From Shouchella clausii (GTDB lineage: Bacteria; Bacillota; Bacilli; Bacillales; Bacillaceae_D): a stretch of 64,000 nucleotides of DNA. The notes under the pieces were generated by a model. It was not told where the DNA came from, searched no databases, and worked only from the letters and a program-made list of their open reading frames with translations. Shown here piece by piece: positions 1-9,208 of this stretch. The position numbers and the translations under genes were made by a program. The stretch spans positions 1 to 64,000 of the forward strand of contig NZ_BCXJ01000004.1 of NCBI RefSeq assembly GCF_001598215.1. Reading direction: 5' to 3'. Numbering within the stretch: the first letter of the stretch is position 1; each line of letters begins with the position of its first letter.

Positions 1-41
1 GGCTGGATTAAGTCCAGTACAATACCGAACTCAATCCAGCC
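1..41. repeat. inverted repeat downstream of ctaF
   Basis: A 9-bp inverted repeat (GGCTGGATT at 1-9, AATCCAGCC at 33-41) with a 23-nt loop lies about 65 bp past the ctaF stop. A smaller hairpin, CTGGA/TCCAG, nests in its left arm. No T-run follows inside the window, so it is not a clear intrinsic terminator. It could instead be the start of ctaG: an ATG at 52 on the minus strand stays open to the edge, but there is no ribosome binding site. Confidence 0.35.
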
Positions 42-106
42 AACTAACTGCATAAGTAAAACTCTAACTATTGGGGGTCACTACCAAGGAGCCAAGGCTT
101 TTTCCA

Positions 107-454
107 CTAGTATTTCACAATACCGATTAGCAACATAAGCGAAACAATCGTTGGTACTGTGACAAAGATTCCCGTAATGATAAACACCGTTGCCCAAGTA
201 TGGTCTTTATCCTTCATATGCATAAAGAACAACAGCTGGAGCAGTAGCTGAACGACAGCAAGAATAAGGATAAACGGTACAGCGAAATTATTTGGAATAA
301 TATCGGCACCAACCGCCGCGAATGCCAGCACAGTTAAAAACAACATGAGGACAAACACGACGATTTGATTGCGGATTTCCGTTTTCATTTCCCGTTTTTC
401 TGCTTCCGTCATTGCGCTCTTATCAAACGGCTTACTCAAATGGTCATCCGCCAT
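107..454 (-). CDS. ctaF: cytochrome caa3 oxidase subunit IV (CtaF)
   Basis: This is the small non-catalytic subunit of the proton-pumping caa3 cytochrome c oxidase in the cytoplasmic membrane. The 115-residue protein has a charged N-terminus and three predicted membrane helices (about 29-50, 56-78 and 89-112), as in the COX4_pro family; the FFMHMKDKDH stretch after helix 2 is typical. The ATG start has a GGAGGG site 5-10 nt upstream. It begins 1 nt after the ctaE stop and is the last complete cta gene here. Its function rests on membership of the ctaCDEF operon. Whether ctaG follows cannot be seen because the window ends. Confidence 0.93.
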   Translation of the reverse strand: MADDHLSKPFDKSAMTEAEKREMKTEIRNQIVVFVLMLFLTVLAFAAVGADIIPNNFAVPFILILAVVQLLLQLLFFMHMKDKDHTWATVFIITGIFVTVPTIVSLMLLIGIVKY

Positions 455-455
455 C

Positions 456-1079
456 TTAATACCCTCCTACTCCCATTAAATAAACAACCGTAAAAATAAA
501 TACCCAGACGACGTCAATGAAGTGCCAGTACAAGCTGGCCACGTAAAACTTCGGTGCATTCGTCAATGTAATGCCGGCACGGAAGTTGCGGATAATCAAA
601 AGCGTGATCCATCCGAGTCCGAACAACACGTGGGCGCCGTGTAGACCAACTAGCGTATAGAATGCCGATGAAAACGCGCTAGTCGTAAAGCCGAATTCAT
701 AGTCATGGACATAGTGTTGGAACTCATAAATTTCCAACCCTAAAAATGTCAATCCTAATACAACTGTAATGATCATCCACGTCATCATTTGCTTGAATTT
801 GTTTTTCTTCATCGCAAACATGGCAAACACACTTGTCATTGAACTTGTCAATAACAGCATTGTCATGAGGAACACAAGCGGCAGTGTGAACAAATCGGTT
901 GAAGAGGGGCCGCTGCCGACACCATTGCGAAGCCCTAAATAGGTGCCGAAAAAGGTTGCAAACATGATTGTCTCTCCGCCTAGGAAAAACCAGAAGCCCA
1001 AAAACTTGTTTTTGCCTTCCAGTGTTGCCCGCTCCGGATGGGAGGGCAGTCCTTTTGTAGCATCTACAGATCCAGCCAT
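456..1079 (-). CDS. ctaE: cytochrome caa3 oxidase subunit III (CtaE)
   Basis: Subunit III stabilises the catalytic core of the heme-copper oxidase. About five membrane helices are visible, with family motifs GLHGAHVLFGLGW and YWHFIDVVWVFIF near the C-terminus. I place the start at the ATG at 1079, because GGGGAGGTGG lies a suitable 9 nt upstream. An in-frame GTG at 1091 would add four residues (MANN) but overlaps that ribosome site. With this start the protein has 207 residues and starts 1 nt after the ctaD stop, so translation is probably coupled. Confidence 0.95.
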   Translation of the reverse strand: MAGSVDATKGLPSHPERATLEGKNKFLGFWFFLGGETIMFATFFGTYLGLRNGVGSGPSSTDLFTLPLVFLMTMLLLTSSMTSVFAMFAMKKNKFKQMMTWMIITVVLGLTFLGLEIYEFQHYVHDYEFGFTTSAFSSAFYTLVGLHGAHVLFGLGWITLLIIRNFRAGITLTNAPKFYVASLYWHFIDVVWVFIFTVVYLMGVGGY

Positions 1080-1080
1080 A

Positions 1081-2955
1081 TTATTTGCCACCTCCCCATT
1101 TTTTCAAATCTGCCTGAACAACGCTTTTTGGAATATGGTAGCCATGGTCATCCTTGATCGAGCGGAGCGCCATCGCGCCAAACGTGAGGACCGCACCTAT
1201 GGCAACAACGATCCATGGACTGATAATTGGGTTATCCATTTCCAACATAATCAGGCCAAAACCATCAAAGAAAAGACCAATCGAAATAATGAGCGGCAAA
1301 ATCGAACCGTTCGGCATGTGAATGTCGCCAACAGGTTCTGCCGGTTTCATTGTTCCGTCGCCATGCACTTTTTCGTAGAAAAGCGGATCGAGGGAACGAA
1401 CTTGCGGCGTTTGCGCAAAGTTGTATTCAGGCACAGGCGTTGGCGTCGACCATTCAAGCGTCCGTGCATCCCACGGGTCGTTCACGCCAATGACACGCTC
1501 CCCTTTAAACGCTGAATAAATAATATTAATGACAAGCAAAATGACAGCAGCCGACATAAAGAACGTGCCCACTGTACTGATTAAGTTGAAATCATCCAGG
1601 CCTTGGCCGCCAAGGTATGTATAAACGCGGCGCGGCATTCCCATCAATCCAAGGAAATGCTGGATAAAGAATGTCAAATGGAAACCGATTGTAAACAAAA
1701 CAAAAAACCATTTTCCCATCTTCTCATTCAGCTTATGGTTAAACATTTTCGGATACCAATAAAACAATCCGGCAAATAGGGCAAACACAATCCCACCGAC
1801 AATGATGTAATGAAAGTGTGCAACGACAAAGTACGTATCATGGTACAAATAGTCTACTGGCGCCATCGCGAGCATGACCCCTGTAACCCCGCCAAGCACA
1901 AACGTCGGCACGAATGAAGAAGCAAACAACATCGACGTATTGAATGTAATTTTGCCGCCCCACATCGTAAAGAGCCAGTTAAAGATTTTAATACCAGTCG
2001 GAACAGCAATGGTCATCGTAGCGATCGCAAAGATGGAGTTAGCTACCGGTCCGATGCCGACTGTAAACATATGGTGGGCCCACACCATGAAACCGAGGAA
2101 GGCAATAATCATCGTCGCGAACACCATTGCCGTGTAACCGAAAAGCCTTTTGCGTGAAAAGGCCGGAATAACTTCAGAAATAATTCCGAACGCTGGCAAA
2201 ACGAGAATGTACACTTCTGGGTGCCCAAAGATCCAGAAAATATGCTGCCAAATGACGACATTTCCTCCTGCTGTCGGGTTGAAAAACTGGGCGTCGAATA
2301 TGCGTTCAAGCATTAGTAAAGCAAGCCCAGCTGCTAGAGGCGTAAAGGCAAACAAAATTAACGTGGACGTGACAAATGATGTCCACACGAACAATGGCAA
2401 GCGCATCATCGTCATACCTGGTGCACGCATGTTAATGATCGTCACGAGGAAGTTGATCGCAGATATCAATGTCCCAATCCCCGAGACTTGTAAACCAAGC
2501 ACGTAAAAATCGAGGCCAAGCTGGTTTTCATTTAGTGACAACGGGACGTAAGCCGTCCAGCCTGCATCAGGGCCGCCGCCAAAGAACCAGCTAAGTGATA
2601 AGAGCAACCCGCCCGACATAAAAATCCAAAATCCGAGTGCGTTTACAAACGGAAACGCGACGTCGCGGGCGCCAATTTGCAATGGAATGAAGTAGTTCAT
2701 AAAACCAAACAGCAAAGGCGTCGCTGCCAAAAACAGCATGATGGTGCCATGCATCGTAATAAATTCATTAAACGTCTGGCCGCTTAGAAACGTATTTTCA
2801 GGAAACATGAGCTGTATCCGCATAAACACAGCCATCAATCCTGCTTTAACAAAGAAAAGCGTTCCCGCAATTAAATACATAATGCCGAGCTTCTTATGGT
2901 CGACTGTCGTCAGCCAATCCCAAATAACGCTTTTTTCTTTTTTATAACTAGCCAA
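1081..2955 (-). CDS. ctaD: cytochrome caa3 oxidase subunit I (CtaD)
   Basis: This is the catalytic subunit that reduces O2 to water at a heme a3-CuB centre and pumps protons. The 624-residue protein has the expected long membrane array. Visible ligands include TMHGTIMLFLAATP (low-spin heme), HIFWIFGHPEVYILVLP (CuB His and the cross-linked His-Tyr pair), WAHHMFTVG (CuB His pair) and HDTYFVVAHFHYIIVGG (heme a3 and heme a His). The start is TTG at 2955, 8 nt after AAAGGAGG. It is the second gene of the ctaCDEF operon, 32 bp after ctaC. No key residue appears to be missing. Confidence 0.97.
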   Translation of the reverse strand: MASYKKEKSVIWDWLTTVDHKKLGIMYLIAGTLFFVKAGLMAVFMRIQLMFPENTFLSGQTFNEFITMHGTIMLFLAATPLLFGFMNYFIPLQIGARDVAFPFVNALGFWIFMSGGLLLSLSWFFGGGPDAGWTAYVPLSLNENQLGLDFYVLGLQVSGIGTLISAINFLVTIINMRAPGMTMMRLPLFVWTSFVTSTLILFAFTPLAAGLALLMLERIFDAQFFNPTAGGNVVIWQHIFWIFGHPEVYILVLPAFGIISEVIPAFSRKRLFGYTAMVFATMIIAFLGFMVWAHHMFTVGIGPVANSIFAIATMTIAVPTGIKIFNWLFTMWGGKITFNTSMLFASSFVPTFVLGGVTGVMLAMAPVDYLYHDTYFVVAHFHYIIVGGIVFALFAGLFYWYPKMFNHKLNEKMGKWFFVLFTIGFHLTFFIQHFLGLMGMPRRVYTYLGGQGLDDFNLISTVGTFFMSAAVILLVINIIYSAFKGERVIGVNDPWDARTLEWSTPTPVPEYNFAQTPQVRSLDPLFYEKVHGDGTMKPAEPVGDIHMPNGSILPLIISIGLFFDGFGLIMLEMDNPIISPWIVVAIGAVLTFGAMALRSIKDDHGYHIPKSVVQADLKKWGGGK

Positions 2956-2987
2956 TCTAAGACCCTCCTTTACCCGTTCTTTCTATA

Positions 2988-4022
2988 TTAGTACTCTTGA
3001 TCGGCTCCCCGCACTTGTAGCGAGCGCAAGTATTCGACGATCGCATCGAGATCTTCGTCGCTAATGTCGGGATGAGCTGGCATGTTGTTGCCTTGCTTCA
3101 AAGATTGCGGGTCTCGAATCCATTCTTTCAACAGCTCATCATCGTCGATGTCATAGACGCCAGCAAGCGTTTGGCGATCGCCAAAGTTGGTCAGCGCTGG
3201 TCCTGTTGCCATGCCTTGTCCGCCAATTGCATGACAAGAAATGCAGGCATTCTCTTGAAAAGCTTCATAGCCCGCTTCTGCATTGGCCGCAGTAGCTTCT
3301 TGTTCAACGGCAAGCATGTCTTCCACCCAAGCGTCATACTCATCGCGTTCCAAAGCAATCACTTTAAAATCCATGAGCGCATGGGACGGTCCACAAAGTT
3401 CAGCACATTTGCCTTTATAGACTCCTGGTTCATCGGCATTGAGCGTCAACGCATTGGTTACCCCAGGAATATTGTCGATTTTCCCGCCAAGAGCCGGAAC
3501 CCAGAAAGAGTGGATTACATCTTCGGCATTCAGCTCAAATACGACATCTTCGCCTACCGGGATATACACCTCTTGTCCGGCTGTAAAGCCTTCTTCATAA
3601 TCAAATTGCCACCAGTATTGATGACCAGTTACTTTTATGTACACTGCGTCCTCATGTTCGCTTGGATCCGCGTTTACATGGAAATCAAACGTTCCTGTAA
3701 CAGTAGGAATGAATAAAATGATCAGCAAAATGATCGGAATGACGGTCCATGTAATTTCCATCGCCGTATTCCCGTGCACTTGCTTCGGCAGTACTTCATC
3801 GCCCTCTTTGCGACGAAATTTAAAAATGACGAGGAAAAAAATCACAAATACAACAATGGAGACGAACGTCATAACCGCTATCGACAACAGCATGTTGTCA
3901 TAAAGCCATTGTGCTGCAGGCCCTTTAGGGTCAAGCGCAGTCAGGTTTTCTTCCCCTAGACAGCCTGAAAGCAAAAACAGCATTAGTGCTACCGGTACAA
4001 GCCGCCATATCTGTTTTCTCAT
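2988..4022 (-). CDS. ctaC: cytochrome caa3 oxidase subunit II with fused cytochrome c domain (CtaC)
   Basis: This subunit takes electrons from cytochrome c and passes them to subunit I through the CuA site. It begins with a lipoprotein signal (lipobox LLSGC), followed by two membrane helices and a periplasm-facing cupredoxin domain with the CuA motif CAELCGPSHALMDF. A C-terminal class-I cytochrome c domain carries heme site CISCH and the distal Met in NNMPAHP. This makes it a caa3-type enzyme. The ATG at 4022 sits 5-7 nt from GAGGGG; an upstream TTG at 4025 would add one Met. It is the first gene of the operon here. Unlike B. subtilis, ctaB is not directly upstream. Confidence 0.96.
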   Translation of the reverse strand: MRKQIWRLVPVALMLFLLSGCLGEENLTALDPKGPAAQWLYDNMLLSIAVMTFVSIVVFVIFFLVIFKFRRKEGDEVLPKQVHGNTAMEITWTVIPIILLIILFIPTVTGTFDFHVNADPSEHEDAVYIKVTGHQYWWQFDYEEGFTAGQEVYIPVGEDVVFELNAEDVIHSFWVPALGGKIDNIPGVTNALTLNADEPGVYKGKCAELCGPSHALMDFKVIALERDEYDAWVEDMLAVEQEATAANAEAGYEAFQENACISCHAIGGQGMATGPALTNFGDRQTLAGVYDIDDDELLKEWIRDPQSLKQGNNMPAHPDISDEDLDAIVEYLRSLQVRGADQEY

Positions 4023-4315
4023 CAAAGCCCCTCACTTTCTTTTTCACATTGTCTCGATCTCTTTTTTTGCCAACAGCGAACGAAAACTCGTTTTTACAAG
4101 CACTTTACGCAACCGTATTCATTTTTTAGCACTCCGATTAAACTGAAAACACTTAGGATTGCAAACTGTGCTAACGATCGGTACCTTGGTATCATGCAGT
4201 CTTGTAAAAACTGTCTTTTTGATTATAACGCAAAATGGGGACGGTTTCATCATATTCCTTTTGTTCACGTAAATGTCACATTTGAAACCGTCAAAGAATG
4301 TTCGCAGCTGAAAAA
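4023..4315. other. ctaC-ctaA divergent intergenic region
   Basis: This AT-rich stretch separates the divergent ctaC and ctaA genes. I found no open frame that could encode heme O synthase CtaB, which occupies this position in B. subtilis. A TATAAT-like -10 for the minus strand lies at about 4223-4228, without a convincing -35. Control by the ResDE system would be expected from B. subtilis, but I could not identify binding sites by eye. Confidence 0.5.
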
Positions 4316-4344
4316 TTGACTTTACCTAGTACCTTTTTTAAGAT
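4316..4344 (+). promoter_or_regulatory. sigma-A promoter of ctaA
   Basis: TTGACT (4316-4321), a 17-nt spacer and TAAGAT (4339-4344) fit a vegetative promoter, about 75 bp before the ctaA start. Confidence 0.6.
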
Positions 4345-4419
4345 GGAAGAAGCATTTTCAAGACCCACTCTAACTTTACCATATTTTTCGATAAGATTAT
4401 AGAAGGAAAGGTGAAACGA

Positions 4420-5325
4420 TTGCATAAAGGATTAAAAAGATTAGGCGTTATCACCTCGCTCGGCGTGCTGTTGGTGCTCATCCAAGGAGCCCTCGTCACG
4501 AATACAGGTTCTGGTGAAGGTTGTGGGCAAACATGGCCCTTATGTTTTGGCCAAGTCATTCCTCTCGACCCGCCTCCTGAGACGGTCATTGAGTTCTCAC
4601 ACCGCCTTGTTGCCGGCATCGTCGGCATGCTTGTGATCTTAATGGCCATTTGGTCATGGCGTCGCCTAAAGCATATGCCCGAAACTCGCTTTCTCGCGAT
4701 TATTTCCGTCTTTATGATCATTTTTCAAGGTTTGCTAGGGGCAGGGGCGGTTGTGTTTGGCCAGTCTGATTTAATCATGGCGCTTCACTTCGGCTTTTCT
4801 GCTTTGTCATTTGCATCGGTTGTGCTGCTAACGAGGCTCGCTTTTGAAGATAGCAATCCCCAAAAGCAGTATGCACCAATTGTCTCAAAGGCATACAAAG
4901 GCTATGTTATTTTTGTAGCGATTTATTCCTATGTAGCCATCTATACAGGCGCTTACGTCAAACATACGAACGCAACGCTTGCTTGTTCAGGCTTCCCCCT
5001 TTGCAATGGGCAGTGGATTCCAAATGTGTTTACTGAAGCGATCGGCGTCCAGCTCTTGCACCGTAGCGCTGCGATCTTGCTGTCATTGCTCTTGGTTGTT
5101 TTATTTATCTGGACATTAAAAACATTTCGCGCTTCCCGCGTGCTCGTCGTTTGCGCAAGCCTAGCGATGCTGCTCGTTATTGGCCAAGCTGCTTCAGGGG
5201 CTGCTGTTGTCCTCACACATAACGAGACGCTAACACTCGGGATCTTCCACGCGTTGCTCATTTCGCTCCTATTTACACTGCTCTGTTATATGGTCATGCT
5301 TGTCACACGGAACAAAGCTAAATAA
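4420..5325 (+). CDS. ctaA: heme A synthase CtaA
   Basis: CtaA oxidises the C8 methyl of heme O to give heme A for the caa3 oxidase encoded next to it. The protein has eight predicted membrane helices in two four-helix halves. The four heme-ligand His regions (EFSHRLVAG, ALHFGFSAL, LLHRSAAIL, GIFHALLIS) and both extracellular Cys pairs (GCGQTWPLC, LACSGFPLC) are visible. I choose TTG at 4420 because AAAGGTG lies 6 nt upstream and the resulting N-terminus aligns with B. subtilis CtaA from memory; a GTG at 4411 would add three residues. The gene is divergent from ctaCDEF. CtaB, which makes the substrate, must be encoded elsewhere. Confidence 0.95.
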   Translation: MHKGLKRLGVITSLGVLLVLIQGALVTNTGSGEGCGQTWPLCFGQVIPLDPPPETVIEFSHRLVAGIVGMLVILMAIWSWRRLKHMPETRFLAIISVFMIIFQGLLGAGAVVFGQSDLIMALHFGFSALSFASVVLLTRLAFEDSNPQKQYAPIVSKAYKGYVIFVAIYSYVAIYTGAYVKHTNATLACSGFPLCNGQWIPNVFTEAIGVQLLHRSAAILLSLLLVVLFIWTLKTFRASRVLVVCASLAMLLVIGQAASGAAVVLTHNETLTLGIFHALLISLLFTLLCYMVMLVTRNKAK

Positions 5326-5326
5326 A

Positions 5327-5464
5327 AAACGCGAAAACAGGCTGGGCTAGTGCCCAGCCTGTTTTCAAACTATAGACAAACGCTCGCATCCTTCATTGCT
5401 CCCTCGTTCATATGCTCATTCGCATCTTCACTCGGTTTCGCGCCTCGGCTGACAAGCGTTTTTT
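5327..5464 (-). repeat. two-hairpin 3-prime element, copy A (pyc 3-prime end)
   Basis: Read on the minus strand after pyc: ACGCTTG near 5460, a variable stretch with GAGGGAGCAATGAAGG, the returning arm GCGAGCGTTTG, the linker GTCTATAGTTTGA, then a strong 14-bp hairpin (5334-5347 with 5352-5365, loop of 4) and a T-rich run (TTTTCGCGTTTTTT). The second hairpin also lies just past ctaA on the plus strand and should terminate both converging genes. Related copies occur at 46785, 48150 and 50465. Confidence 0.7.
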
Positions 5465-5519
5465 ATCAGCCTGTTTAGACTGCGTCGCTGCTTTGATAAG
5501 CGTCTACGTTTAATTAACG

Positions 5520-8500
5520 TTACTCGGAAAGTTCAATGATCAAGTCGCCTGTTGAAATCGACTCTCCATCTCGTGCATACACTTTTTTAACCGTACCGCT
5601 AATTGCTGCTTGGACAGTTGTCTCCATTTTCATCGCTTCTGTAATCATCAAATGGTCGCCTTTTTGGACTTTGTCGCCTTCAGCTACAAGTGCCTTAATG
5701 ACGGTTCCTGGCATTGAAGCGCCAATGTGGCTCGGGTTATTTTTCTCCGCTTTCGGACGTGTCACTGTTGTTGTTTTCACGTCCAAATCTTGAATATGAA
5801 CTTCCCGCGGTTGCCCATTCAGTTCAAAATAGACGATTCGTGTCCCGTCTGGTTGTGGGTCCGACACAGATACAAGCTTAACAATTAACGTTTTTCCACG
5901 TTCAATTTCGACTTCAATTTCCTCGCCTAAATGGAGGCCATAAAAGAATGTCGGCGTATCCAGGACAGACACATCGCCAAACCGCTGGCAAAACTGCTCG
6001 TATTCCATAAACACTTTTGGATACAAGGCATAAGAAAGCACGTCGTGGCTCGTTACTTGACGGCCAAGCTCTTCAAATAAGCTTTTGCCGACTGCTTTGA
6101 AATCCACTGGCTTCATATGTTCGCCAGGGCGCCCCTCTATAGGCTGTTTGCCTTTTAAAATAATGCGCTGCAGCTTTTCAGGGAAGCCTTTGTACGGCTG
6201 GCCTAATTGCCCTTGGAAAAATTCCACAACAGAGTCAGGAAAGTCAAGGCTTTCGCCCCGCTCAAAAATCGCTTCTTCAGTCAAATCATTTTGCACCATG
6301 TAAAGGGCCATATCGCCAACTACTTTGGAAGATGGCGTTACTTTCACAATATCGCCAAACAAGTCGTTAACGCGACGGTACATTTGTTTCACTTCATTCC
6401 AGCGATTATACAGCCCAACTGCTTTCGCTTGCTGCTGAAGGTTACTATATTGCCCCCCTGGCATTTCATGCTCATACACTTCTGTATGAGGAGCGTTCAT
6501 ACCGCTTTCAAACCCACGGTAAAATTTGCGCGTATCATGCCAAAATTGATCGAGCTTTTCATAGTTGCCAACATCCATTTTTGGTTGGCGGCTTTTTTCC
6601 GCTAATGCATAATACAAACTGTTTGCGCTTGGTTGTGAAGTCAGGCCGGCCATTGAGCTAACGGCGACATCGACAATATCCACACCTGCATCTACGGCAC
6701 GGGCATAGGTGAAAATACCGTTGCCGCTTGTATCGTGCATATGCAAATGAATCGGAATGTCGACTGCTTCTTTTAACTCAGAGACAAGTTGGTAGGCCGC
6801 TTCCGGTTTTAACAATCCAGCCATATCTTTAATGGCAAGAATATGGGCGCCTGACGCTTCTAATTCTTTTGCCATCTTTTTGTAATAATTTAAATCATAT
6901 TTATCCCTATTTTTGTCCAAAATATCGCCCGTGTAGCATACGGCAGCTTCTGCCACTTTTCCGCTCGCACGCACAGCTTCGATGGCTGGCTTCATTGCTT
7001 CAACCCAGTTTAAGCTGTCAAAGATCCGGAAAACGTCGATGCCTGCTTCAGCCGACTTCTGAACAAAATCAGCAATGACGTTGTCAGGATAGCTTGTATA
7101 ACCGACGCCATTAGAGGCGCGTAAAAGCATTTGGAACAGCACATTAGGCACTTTTTCACGCAACGTAAGAAGCCGTTCCCACGGATTTTCATGCAGAAAA
7201 CGCATGGCGACATCAAAAGTCGCTCCGCCCCACATCTCAAGAGAAAACAAATCAGGAAGCAAGCGCGCTGTAGGTTCAGCAATTTTCTTTAAATCATACG
7301 TGCGAACACGCGTCGCAAGCAGCGACTGGTGGGCATCGCGGAACGTCGTATCGGTTAACAGCACTTTTTGTTCCTGCTTCACCCATTTCGCTAAGCCTTC
7401 TGGCCCTCGCTCATCTAAAATTTGCTTTGTGCCCGCTGGTATCGGCTCGTTTTTATTAAAAGCAGGGACAATCGGCTTGTCAAACAGCGGCTTTTCCCCT
7501 TTTTCCAAGCCTGGATAACCATTAACGACCGTCTCCCCGATAAAGGACAACATTTTTGTCCCCCGGTCTTTCCGTTTAGGAAAGACAAACAGCTCAGGTG
7601 TTTCGTCTATAAAATGAGTATTGTATTCGCCGTTTAAAAATTGTGGGTGTGTGACGACGTTTTCCAAAAATGCAATATTTGTTTTAATGCCGCGAATCCG
7701 AAATTCTCGCAGATTACGAACCATCTTCAAGGCAGCAGCCTCAAATGTTAACGCCCATGTTGACACTTTTACGAGCAATGAATCATAGTGAGGGCTAATG
7801 ACAGCGCCTTGAAACCCGTTTCCAGCATCCAGGCGAACACCAAAGCCGCCACTTGAGCGATAGGCATTGATTCTTCCCGTATCCGGCATAAATCCATTCG
7901 CAGGGTCTTCTGTCGTTACCCGTGATTGAATCGCGTAGCCAAAACAAGCGATGTCTTCTTGTTTAGGAATGTCGATTTCTTTTTCATGGAGTTTGTAACC
8001 GTCGGCAATTTTCAACTGTGACTGGACAATGTCAATGCCAGTAATCATTTCCGTAATCGTGTGTTCAACTTGGACACGAGGATTCACTTCAATAAAATAG
8101 AATGTTCCGTCATCGGTGACGAGAAACTCCACCGTACCGGCGTTTATGTAGCCGACATTTTTCATCAAGTTGACGGCTGCTTCGCAAATATTGTTTCGTA
8201 CTTCCTCGGACAGGGATACGCTTGGCGCAATTTCGACTACTTTCTGATGGCGCCGTTGCACTGAACAGTCCCGTTCATACAGGTGGACAATATTTCCGTG
8301 CTTATCGGCTAAAATTTGCACTTCGATATGTTTAGGGCGTTCGACAAATTTTTCTACGTACACTTCATCATTGCCAAACGCTGATTTCGCTTCAGACTTC
8401 GCCCGTTCATACGATTCTTTTACATCCTTTTTTTCACGGACAATACGCATGCCGCGACCGCCTCCACCTAGGGAAGCTTTGATAATAAACGGATAGCCGT

Positions 8501-8969
8501 GCTGGTCAGCAAACGCTTGGACTTCCTCTAAGCTAGCAACTGGGCCATCGCTCCCTGGAATGACAGGCAACCCTGCTTTTAATGCTTGTTCCCGTGCCTG
8601 TATTTTGTCACCAAACATATGAAGATGCTCAAGCTCAGGTCCGACAAAAATCAGCCCTTCTTCCTGACAACGTCTGGCGAATTCGATATTCTCTGACAAA
8701 AACCCATAGCCTGGGTGAATCGCATCGACATCATGTGCTTTTGCTGTCGCAATGATGTCTTCTATGTCAAGATAAGCATCAATCGGCTTTTTCCCTTCGC
8801 CAACAAGATACGCTTCGTCCGCTTTATAACGGTGAAAAGCACCTGTATCCTCTTTCGAATAGATAGCGACAGTACGGATGTTCAACTCTGAACATGCCCG
8901 AAAAATCCGAATAGCAATTTCCCCGCGATTTGCAACGAGCACTTTTTTAATCGATTTTAATGCATTCAT
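5520..8969 (-). CDS. pyc: pyruvate carboxylase
   Basis: This biotin enzyme carboxylates pyruvate to oxaloacetate, refilling the TCA cycle. The order is: biotin carboxylase (about 1-450; HPGYGFLSEN, ATP-grasp KASLGGGGRGM, VNPRVQVEHTITE), carboxyltransferase (from about 530; TDTTFRDAHQSLLATR, AIKDMAGLLKP, metal ligands in HLHMHDTSG) and a C-terminal biotin carrier with biotinyl-lysine site EAMKMETT. The 1149-residue length is normal for the single-chain bacterial enzyme. The ATG at 8969 is preceded by GGGGAGG at 8 nt; a TTG at 8996 is less likely. It converges with ctaA, as in B. subtilis. ftsW, expected between ylaN and pyc, is absent. The 207 bp upstream hold only a T10 tract after a weak stem and no gene. 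Confidence 0.98.
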   Translation of the reverse strand: MNALKSIKKVLVANRGEIAIRIFRACSELNIRTVAIYSKEDTGAFHRYKADEAYLVGEGKKPIDAYLDIEDIIATAKAHDVDAIHPGYGFLSENIEFARRCQEEGLIFVGPELEHLHMFGDKIQAREQALKAGLPVIPGSDGPVASLEEVQAFADQHGYPFIIKASLGGGGRGMRIVREKKDVKESYERAKSEAKSAFGNDEVYVEKFVERPKHIEVQILADKHGNIVHLYERDCSVQRRHQKVVEIAPSVSLSEEVRNNICEAAVNLMKNVGYINAGTVEFLVTDDGTFYFIEVNPRVQVEHTITEMITGIDIVQSQLKIADGYKLHEKEIDIPKQEDIACFGYAIQSRVTTEDPANGFMPDTGRINAYRSSGGFGVRLDAGNGFQGAVISPHYDSLLVKVSTWALTFEAAALKMVRNLREFRIRGIKTNIAFLENVVTHPQFLNGEYNTHFIDETPELFVFPKRKDRGTKMLSFIGETVVNGYPGLEKGEKPLFDKPIVPAFNKNEPIPAGTKQILDERGPEGLAKWVKQEQKVLLTDTTFRDAHQSLLATRVRTYDLKKIAEPTARLLPDLFSLEMWGGATFDVAMRFLHENPWERLLTLREKVPNVLFQMLLRASNGVGYTSYPDNVIADFVQKSAEAGIDVFRIFDSLNWVEAMKPAIEAVRASGKVAEAAVCYTGDILDKNRDKYDLNYYKKMAKELEASGAHILAIKDMAGLLKPEAAYQLVSELKEAVDIPIHLHMHDTSGNGIFTYARAVDAGVDIVDVAVSSMAGLTSQPSANSLYYALAEKSRQPKMDVGNYEKLDQFWHDTRKFYRGFESGMNAPHTEVYEHEMPGGQYSNLQQQAKAVGLYNRWNEVKQMYRRVNDLFGDIVKVTPSSKVVGDMALYMVQNDLTEEAIFERGESLDFPDSVVEFFQGQLGQPYKGFPEKLQRIILKGKQPIEGRPGEHMKPVDFKAVGKSLFEELGRQVTSHDVLSYALYPKVFMEYEQFCQRFGDVSVLDTPTFFYGLHLGEEIEVEIERGKTLIVKLVSVSDPQPDGTRIVYFELNGQPREVHIQDLDVKTTTVTRPKAEKNNPSHIGASMPGTVIKALVAEGDKVQKGDHLMITEAMKMETTVQAAISGTVKKVYARDGESISTGDLIIELSE

Positions 8970-9175
8970 AACGACTACCTCCCCAACTCGTTTCAAACAA
9001 GCTTTTTTCTTTTTTTATACTTTGAACGATTTTTGTCGTTTTGGCAACTATAAAGTTAAAAATTTTTTCGTTTTAGGCTAAAAAAAAAAGCTAGGTCCGC
9101 TAGATTACTTGCCTTTCTGTTAATCGAAATATTTTTATTTAGCGCTCAACTCACCCCGTCGTGGGTGCGTTATTG

Positions 9176-9208
9176 CAGAAAAACCGGGCAAGTTGCCCGG
9201 TTTTTATT
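9176..9208 (-). terminator. bidirectional terminator after ylaN
   Basis: The stem AAAACCGGGCAA/TTGCCCGGTTTT with a 1-3 nt loop is followed by T-rich runs on both strands. It ends the ylaN transcript, so pyc is probably transcribed on its own. Confidence 0.8.

Noticed and set aside
1-52. Possible start of ctaG after ctaF
   Set aside because: An ATG at 52 (minus) opens a frame to the edge, but only 17 codons are visible and there is no ribosome site.
1080-1091. Overlap of ctaE with ctaD through a GTG start
   Set aside because: The GTG overlaps the GGAGG site that fits the ATG at 1079 better.
943-1515. 190-residue plus-strand open frame over ctaE/ctaD
   Set aside because: It is antisense to well-supported oxidase genes and rich in Arg/His/Asn as expected for a shadow frame.
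8997-9203. Riboswitch or T-box upstream of pyc
   Set aside because: There is only a weak stem and a T10 tract; no conserved T-box or riboswitch core was recognised.
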